The position numbers were made by a program, and so were the translations under genes. Shown one piece after another: positions 60,729-64,000 of a stretch of DNA of 64,000 bases (its first letter is position 1; each line of letters opens with the position of its first letter). Source of the stretch: Weizmannia acidilactici (GTDB lineage: Bacteria; Bacillota; Bacilli; Bacillales; Bacillaceae_C); assembly GCF_008974225.1 (NCBI RefSeq), contig NZ_BKZR01000003.1:47674-111673 (forward strand). Reading direction: 5' to 3'. The notes below the pieces were generated by a model that was not told where the DNA came from, searched no databases, and was given only the letters and a program-made list of their open reading frames with translations.

Positions 60729-60735
60729 TTTTTCT

Positions 60736-61404
60736 ATGTATAAGCAATATACTACAGAGTTCAAGCTTGAAGTTTTACTTGCATATGAAAATCGAGAATG
60801 TACCATTCAAGAGCTTTGTAAAAGGTATAAAATTACTAAATATTCTTTAAGACAATGGTTGAAGGAATTTGGAAAAGCGGGTTTAGAACGTGCTAATACT
60901 TGGAAAGGTTATACCAAAGAACTTCAGGAAGCAGCTGTAAAAGATTATTTATCTGGTGAATTCTCACAGTACGAGATTGTTAGGAAATATGGTATTTCAA
61001 GTAGATCAGTACTTCAACGATGGATTAAGGAGTATAATAGCCATAGAGAATTAAAGGATACGTCGAAAGGAAAGACAAGCTCTATGACTAAAGGAAGAAA
61101 AACGACTTGGAATGAACGGATACAAATTGTGCTTGATTGTTTGAGGAACGGAAAAGACTATAAAAAAACAGCAGAAACTTATGAAGTTTCTTATCAACCA
61201 GTATATCAATGGGTGAAGAAGTATGGAAATGGTGGGGAAGAAGCGCTTAAAGACAAACGAGGAAGAAAAAAAGAAGAAGCAGAGTTATCTCCAGAAAAGA
61301 AAATGAAACGGGAGATGAAAAAGTTAGAAAGAGAAAATGAACGCTTACGTGCGGAGAATCTATTTTTAAAAAAGTTAGAGGAAATCGAAAGGAGGCGAAA
61401 ATAA
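60736..61404 (+). CDS. IS3-family transposase OrfA
   Basis: 222 residues with two HTH regions (E-F-K-L-E-V-L-L-A-Y at the start, then S-S-R-S-V-L-Q-R-W near residue 91 and Y-Q-P-V-Y-Q-W-V near 155) and a C-terminal leucine-zipper-like helix rich in E-R-E-N-E-R-L-R. This is the DNA-binding half of an IS150-type transposase. ATG 60736 follows GGGGAG. AT-rich codon use differs from neighbours, as expected for a mobile gene. Confidence 0.9.
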   Translation: MYKQYTTEFKLEVLLAYENRECTIQELCKRYKITKYSLRQWLKEFGKAGLERANTWKGYTKELQEAAVKDYLSGEFSQYEIVRKYGISSRSVLQRWIKEYNSHRELKDTSKGKTSSMTKGRKTTWNERIQIVLDCLRNGKDYKKTAETYEVSYQPVYQWVKKYGNGGEEALKDKRGRKKEEAELSPEKKMKREMKKLERENERLRAENLFLKKLEEIERRRK

Positions 61405-61864
61405 ACCAAATCCGATTTGAAGACAAGTATGTATCCGGGAACTTCATGAGAAAGAGCACCGAAGCATTATCTTATTATGTGAAATCGCAGGTATTTCACG
61501 AGCTGCTTACTATAAGTGGTTGAAACGTTCGTCTTCCTCCCGAGAACTTCAGAATAAAGAAATCATAAAAGAGATGAAAGTTCTCCATGAGAAAGTGGAC
61601 GGCATCTATGGTTACCGTCGAACGGCTTTGAATATAAATCGAAAGCTTGGTCAGCTCTTCAATCACAAACGTATTTACAGACTGATGAAAGTTGCCGGTA
61701 TACAATTTGTTATTCGAAAAAAGAGGAAATATTTACATAAGTATCAGACATTTGAAGAATTATCTCTTGCGATTGATGAGTACGTCCATTTTTATAATTA
61801 TGAAAGGTATCAAAAAAGACTAAACGGCCTTAGCCTCATGGAATATAGAGCTAAAGCCGTTTAG
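61401..61864 (+). pseudogene. IS3-family transposase OrfB, frameshifted and internally deleted
   Basis: Pieces: I-N-Q-I-R-F-E-D-K-Y-V, a one-base loss near 61433, I-R-E-L-H-E-K-E-H-R, then an HTH_21 region (H-E-K-V-D-G-I-Y-G-Y-R-R), then R-K-K-R-K-Y-L joined directly to a C-terminal tail Y-V-H-F-Y-N-Y-E-R-Y-Q. The integrase core with the first two acidic residues of the DDE triad is missing. It cannot catalyse transposition. Confidence 0.88.
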
Positions 61865-61943
61865 ATATTTTTTTATTATTTCTACTGTCCACTTGACAGG
61901 GGGCAGTTCAGATTAATACTGAAACAGCCCTATTTTCTAATAT

Positions 61944-62015
61944 GACCCGTACGGGATTCGAACCCGTGTTACCGCCGTGAAAGGGCGGTGTCTTAACCGC
62001 TTGACCAACGGGCCA
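61944..62015 (-). tRNA. tRNA-Glu (anticodon UUC)
   Basis: Cloverleaf on the minus strand, anticodon loop CTTTCAC. No encoded CCA. Last of the 21 tRNAs and next to the IS element. Confidence 0.96.
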
Positions 62016-62020
62016 TGAAT

Positions 62021-62111
62021 GGCGGAGAAGGAGGGATTTGAACCCTCGCGCCGCTAATCGCGACCTACACCCTTAGCAGGGGCGCCTCTTCAGCCACTTG
62101 AGTACTTCTCC
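62021..62111 (-). tRNA. tRNA-Ser (anticodon GCU)
   Basis: Long variable arm of class II type, anticodon loop CTGCTAA, CCA encoded. Confidence 0.96.
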
Positions 62112-62114
62112 ATA

Positions 62115-62189
62115 TGGCTCCGCAGGTAGGATTCGAACCTACGACCAATCGGTTAACAGCCGATTGCTCTACCACTGAGCTACTGCGGA
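62115..62189 (-). tRNA. tRNA-Asn (anticodon GUU)
   Basis: Anticodon loop CTGTTAA, seven-base acceptor stem TCCGCAG/CTGCGGA, CCA encoded. Confidence 0.96.
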
Positions 62190-62195
62190 ATGGAA

Positions 62196-62269
<74 letters not shown>

Positions 62270-62273
62270 GTAA

Positions 62274-62347
62274 TGGAGCGGGTGATGGGAATCGAACCCA
62301 CGACAACAGCTTGGAAGGCTGTGGTTTTACCACTAAACTACACCCGC
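62274..62347 (-). tRNA. tRNA-Gly (anticodon UCC)
   Basis: Anticodon loop CTTCCAA; CCA encoded. One of two Gly tRNAs in the cluster. Confidence 0.96.
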
Positions 62348-62353
62348 ATGAAA

Positions 62354-62428
62354 GGGCGGATGATGGGAATCGAACCCATGAATGCCGGAGCCACAATCCG
62401 GTGCGTTAACCACTTCGCCACAACCGCC
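62354..62428 (-). tRNA. tRNA-His (anticodon GUG)
   Basis: Anticodon GUG, with the extra G at position -1 opposite C73 typical of tRNA-His. The acceptor stem shows a U5-U68 mismatch. CCA not encoded. Confidence 0.93.
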
Positions 62429-62458
62429 ATACGCATGTAATTTTAAATTATATCTAAA

Positions 62459-62534
62459 TGGTGGCTCGGGACGGAATCGAACCGCCGACACAAGGATTTT
62501 CAGTCCTTTGCTCTACCGACTGAGCTACCGAGCC
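62459..62534 (-). tRNA. tRNA-Phe (anticodon GAA)
   Basis: Anticodon loop CTGAAAA; CCA encoded. Confidence 0.96.
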
Positions 62535-62544
62535 AAAAATGAAG

Positions 62545-62617
62545 CGGTCCCGACGGGAATCGAACCCGCGATCTCCTGCGTGACAGGCAGGCGTGATAAC
62601 CGCTACACTACGGGACC
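62545..62617 (-). tRNA. tRNA-Asp (anticodon GUC)
   Basis: Anticodon loop CTGTCAC; acceptor GGTCCCG/CGGGACC, discriminator G; CCA not encoded. Confidence 0.95.
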
Positions 62618-62620
62618 AAA

Positions 62621-62694
<74 letters not shown>

Positions 62695-62714
62695 ATAATA
62701 AGATAACAATGATA

Positions 62715-62807
62715 TGGCGGAGGAAGAGGGATTCGAACCCCCGCGCGGTGTAACCCGCCTGTCGGTTTTCAAGACCGATCCCTTCAGCCGGACTTGGGTA
62801 TTCCTCC
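62715..62807 (-). tRNA. tRNA-Ser (anticodon UGA)
   Basis: Class II tRNA with long variable arm, anticodon loop CTTGAAA, CCA encoded. Confidence 0.96.
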
Positions 62808-62832
62808 GTAACGAATTCAAAAAAAATATAAA

Positions 62833-62909
62833 TGGTGGACCTTGTAGGACTCGAACCTACGACCGGACGGTTATGAGCCGTCTGCTCTAACCAGCTGAGC
62901 TAAAGGTCC
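62833..62909 (-). tRNA. tRNA-Ile2 (anticodon CAU, lysidine type)
   Basis: Anticodon CAU, but the body (GGACCTTTAGCTCAG, loop CTCATAA) matches the B. subtilis Ile2 species whose C34 is converted to lysidine by TilS to read AUA. Elongator Met is the neighbouring gene, which supports this. Confidence 0.85.
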
Positions 62910-62916
62910 GGAAACA

Positions 62917-62990
62917 TAGCGGCGGAGGGGATCGAACCCCCGACCTCACGGGTATGAACCGTACGCTCTAGCCAGCTGAGCTACGCCGCC
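62917..62990 (-). tRNA. Elongator tRNA-Met (anticodon CAU)
   Basis: GGCGGCGTAGCTCAGC body with anticodon loop TTCATAC; CCA not encoded. Confidence 0.9.
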
Positions 62991-63007
62991 ATTATCCAAT
63001 CTATATT

Positions 63008-63083
63008 TGGTGGAGCCTAGCGGGATCGAACCGCTGACCTCCTGCGTGCAAAGCAGGCGCTCTCCCAGCTGAGCTAAGGCCCC
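63008..63083 (-). tRNA. tRNA-Ala (anticodon UGC)
   Basis: Anticodon loop TTTGCAC; CCA encoded. Confidence 0.96.
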
Positions 63084-63096
63084 TTTTTTGTCATCA

Positions 63097-63173
63097 TGGT
63101 CGGGAAGACAGGATTCGAACCTGCGACCCCATGGTCCCAAACCACGTGCTCTACCAAGCTGAGCTACTTCCCG
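63097..63173 (-). tRNA. tRNA-Pro (anticodon UGG)
   Basis: Anticodon loop TTTGGGA; CCA encoded. Confidence 0.96.
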
Positions 63174-63187
63174 GAAGGAAATTAAAA

Positions 63188-63261
63188 CGCGCCCAAGAGG
63201 AGTCGAACCCCTAACCTTTTGATCCGTAGTCAAACGCTCTATCCAATTGAGCTATGGGCGC
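63188..63261 (-). tRNA. tRNA-Arg (anticodon ACG)
   Basis: Anticodon ACG (A34 becomes inosine by TadA); acceptor GCGCCCA/TGGGCGC, discriminator G; CCA not encoded. Confidence 0.95.
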
Positions 63262-63281
63262 ATATTTTATAATGTTAATGA

Positions 63282-63367
63282 TGCCGAGGACCGGAGTCGA
63301 ACCGGTACGGTAGTCACCTACCGCAGGATTTTAAGTCCTGTGCGTCTGCCTATTCCGCCACCCCGGC
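63282..63367 (-). tRNA. tRNA-Leu (anticodon UAA)
   Basis: Class II tRNA, anticodon loop CTTAAAA; CCA not encoded. A ligand for the leuS product. Confidence 0.95.
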
Positions 63368-63375
63368 GGGATATA

Positions 63376-63450
63376 TGGAGCGGAAGACGGGATTCGAACC
63401 CGCGACCCCCACCTTGGCAAGGTGGTGTTCTACCACTGAACTACTTCCGC
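63376..63450 (-). tRNA. tRNA-Gly (anticodon GCC)
   Basis: Anticodon GCC in the loop of stem ACCTT/AAGGT; CCA encoded. Confidence 0.96.
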
Positions 63451-63456
63451 AAACAG

Positions 63457-63538
63457 TGCGGGTGAAGGGAGTCGAACCCCCACGCCTTACGGCGCCAGAT
63501 CCTAAGTCTGGTGCGTCTGCCTATTCCGCCACACCCGC
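63457..63538 (-). tRNA. tRNA-Leu (anticodon UAG)
   Basis: Class II tRNA, anticodon loop CTTAGGA; CCA not encoded. Confidence 0.95.
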
Positions 63539-63543
63539 GGAAA

Positions 63544-63620
63544 TGGTGAGCCATGCAGGATTCGAACCTGCGACCCTCTGATTAAAAGTCAGATGCTCTA
63601 CCGACTGAGCTAATGGCTCA
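63544..63620 (-). tRNA. tRNA-Lys (anticodon UUU)
   Basis: Anticodon loop CTTTTAA; CCA encoded. A target of the MnmLM wobble modification pathway. Confidence 0.96.
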
Positions 63621-63763
63621 TTTTTGCCCGCCATATTTTCCTAAAATAACATTTAACCCTGCACTATCTCTTTTTTAACAACAAACCATGCTTGTCACAA
63701 AAAAGATTATACTATATCAGGTTAAATATGTACATAGCCAATTCTACTTTTTTACATCAAATA

Positions 63764-63839
<76 letters not shown>

Positions 63840-63866
63840 AGTCTCGCACTCGCATATAAAAATAGA

Positions 63867-63942
63867 TGGTGGAGGATGACGGGATCGAACCGCCGACCCT
63901 CTGCTTGTAAGGCAGATGCTCTCCCAGCTGAGCTAATCCTCC
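63867..63942 (-). tRNA. tRNA-Val (anticodon UAC)
   Basis: Anticodon loop CTTACAA; CCA encoded. First tRNA after the 5S rRNA. Confidence 0.96.
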
Positions 63943-63952
63943 GGATGAAAAG

Positions 63953-64000
63953 GCCCGGCAACGTCCTACTCTCGCAGGGGGAACCCCCCAACTACCATCA
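63953..64000 (-). rRNA. rrf: 5S rRNA, 3' end only
   Basis: The last 48 bases read, on the minus strand, GATGGTAGT ... CTGCGAGAGTAGGACG ... GCCGGGC, the conserved 3' end of 5S rRNA. The rest of the rRNA operon lies beyond the right edge. Confidence 0.92.

Larger units (their letters stand above)
60657..61927 (+). mobile_element. IS3-family (IS150-like) element with internal deletion
   Basis: Ends are TGTCTCAGT at the left (60657) and, reversed, TGTTTCAGT at the right (ending 61927). Further similarity of the ends includes GCTCCCCTTAAGGTAGACAG versus GCCCCCTGTCAAGTGGACAG. It holds an intact orfA and a deleted, shifted orfB, so it is not autonomous. At 1,271 bp it is about 250-400 bp shorter than usual. 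No clear target duplication was seen. Confidence 0.85.

Noticed and set aside
61382..61420. Programmed -1 frameshift between orfA and orfB of the IS element
   Set aside because: No A-AAA-AAG type slippery site at the end of orfA; orfB is also broken downstream, so no conclusion is possible.

Overview
The window is a piece of a low-to-mid GC Bacillaceae chromosome. Gene content and order follow the Bacillus subtilis yt* segment (ytpP-ytoP, ytzB, ytnP, trmB, ytzH, ytmP, ytlRQP, dat, pepV, ytzE, ytgP, ytfP, cse60, leuS, yttB, mnmLM, ytpBA, ytoA, asnB, metK, pckA, ytmBA, ytlACD, ytkD, dps, men operon, trnB). Rho-independent terminators, AAGGAGG ribosome binding sites, frequent TTG starts, a T-box, an S-box and a Zur-like box are all Firmicute traits. 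My best guess is a Heyndrickxia (Bacillus) coagulans-like species; this is an inference from protein flavour and was not searched.

Layout. 1-16 kb: metabolic and housekeeping genes, including three disrupted genes (ytoP, rsuA, ytfP). 16-23 kb: cse60, two unknown membrane proteins, leuS with a Leu T-box, the exporter yttB, and the tRNA wobble-uridine modification pair mnmL-mnmM. 24-27 kb: a tight three-gene unit ytpA-ytpB-flavin monooxygenase (lysophospholipase, C35 terpene synthase, luciferase-like enzyme). 27-34 kb: asnB, metK under a SAM-I riboswitch, and pckA with a CcpN-like operator. 35-44.7 kb is the accessory zone: a 1.1 kb gene desert, gluconokinase gntK, remnants of an aromatic-acid exporter, a molybdenum hydroxylase set (xdhC frameshifted, large, FAD and FeS subunits), a decayed hydrolase fragment, and gluconate permease gntP. 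44.8-50.8 kb: the ytlACD ABC importer, ytkD, dps, yidD and a stand-alone zinc-binding lipoprotein. 50.9-59.6 kb: menaquinone synthesis, menFDHBEC opposite menA. 59.6-62 kb: a wrecked CheY/GAF/LuxR regulator and an internally deleted IS3-family element. 62-64 kb: 21 tRNAs in the same order as B. subtilis trnB, read away from a 5S rRNA cut by the window edge.

How it works together: central carbon (pckA, gluconate uptake and phosphorylation), sulphur and methionine (metK), respiratory quinone (men) and translation (leuS, tRNAs, mnmLM, trmB) share the window. At least eight genes or fragments are broken. Some carry nonsense codons and look truly dead; ytfP is broken only at A-homopolymers and may be a sequencing artefact. 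The most promising unexplained items are the ytpA-ytpB-monooxygenase unit, intergenic arrays with a period of about 21 bp, and the molybdenum hydroxylase set placed between gntK and gntP.
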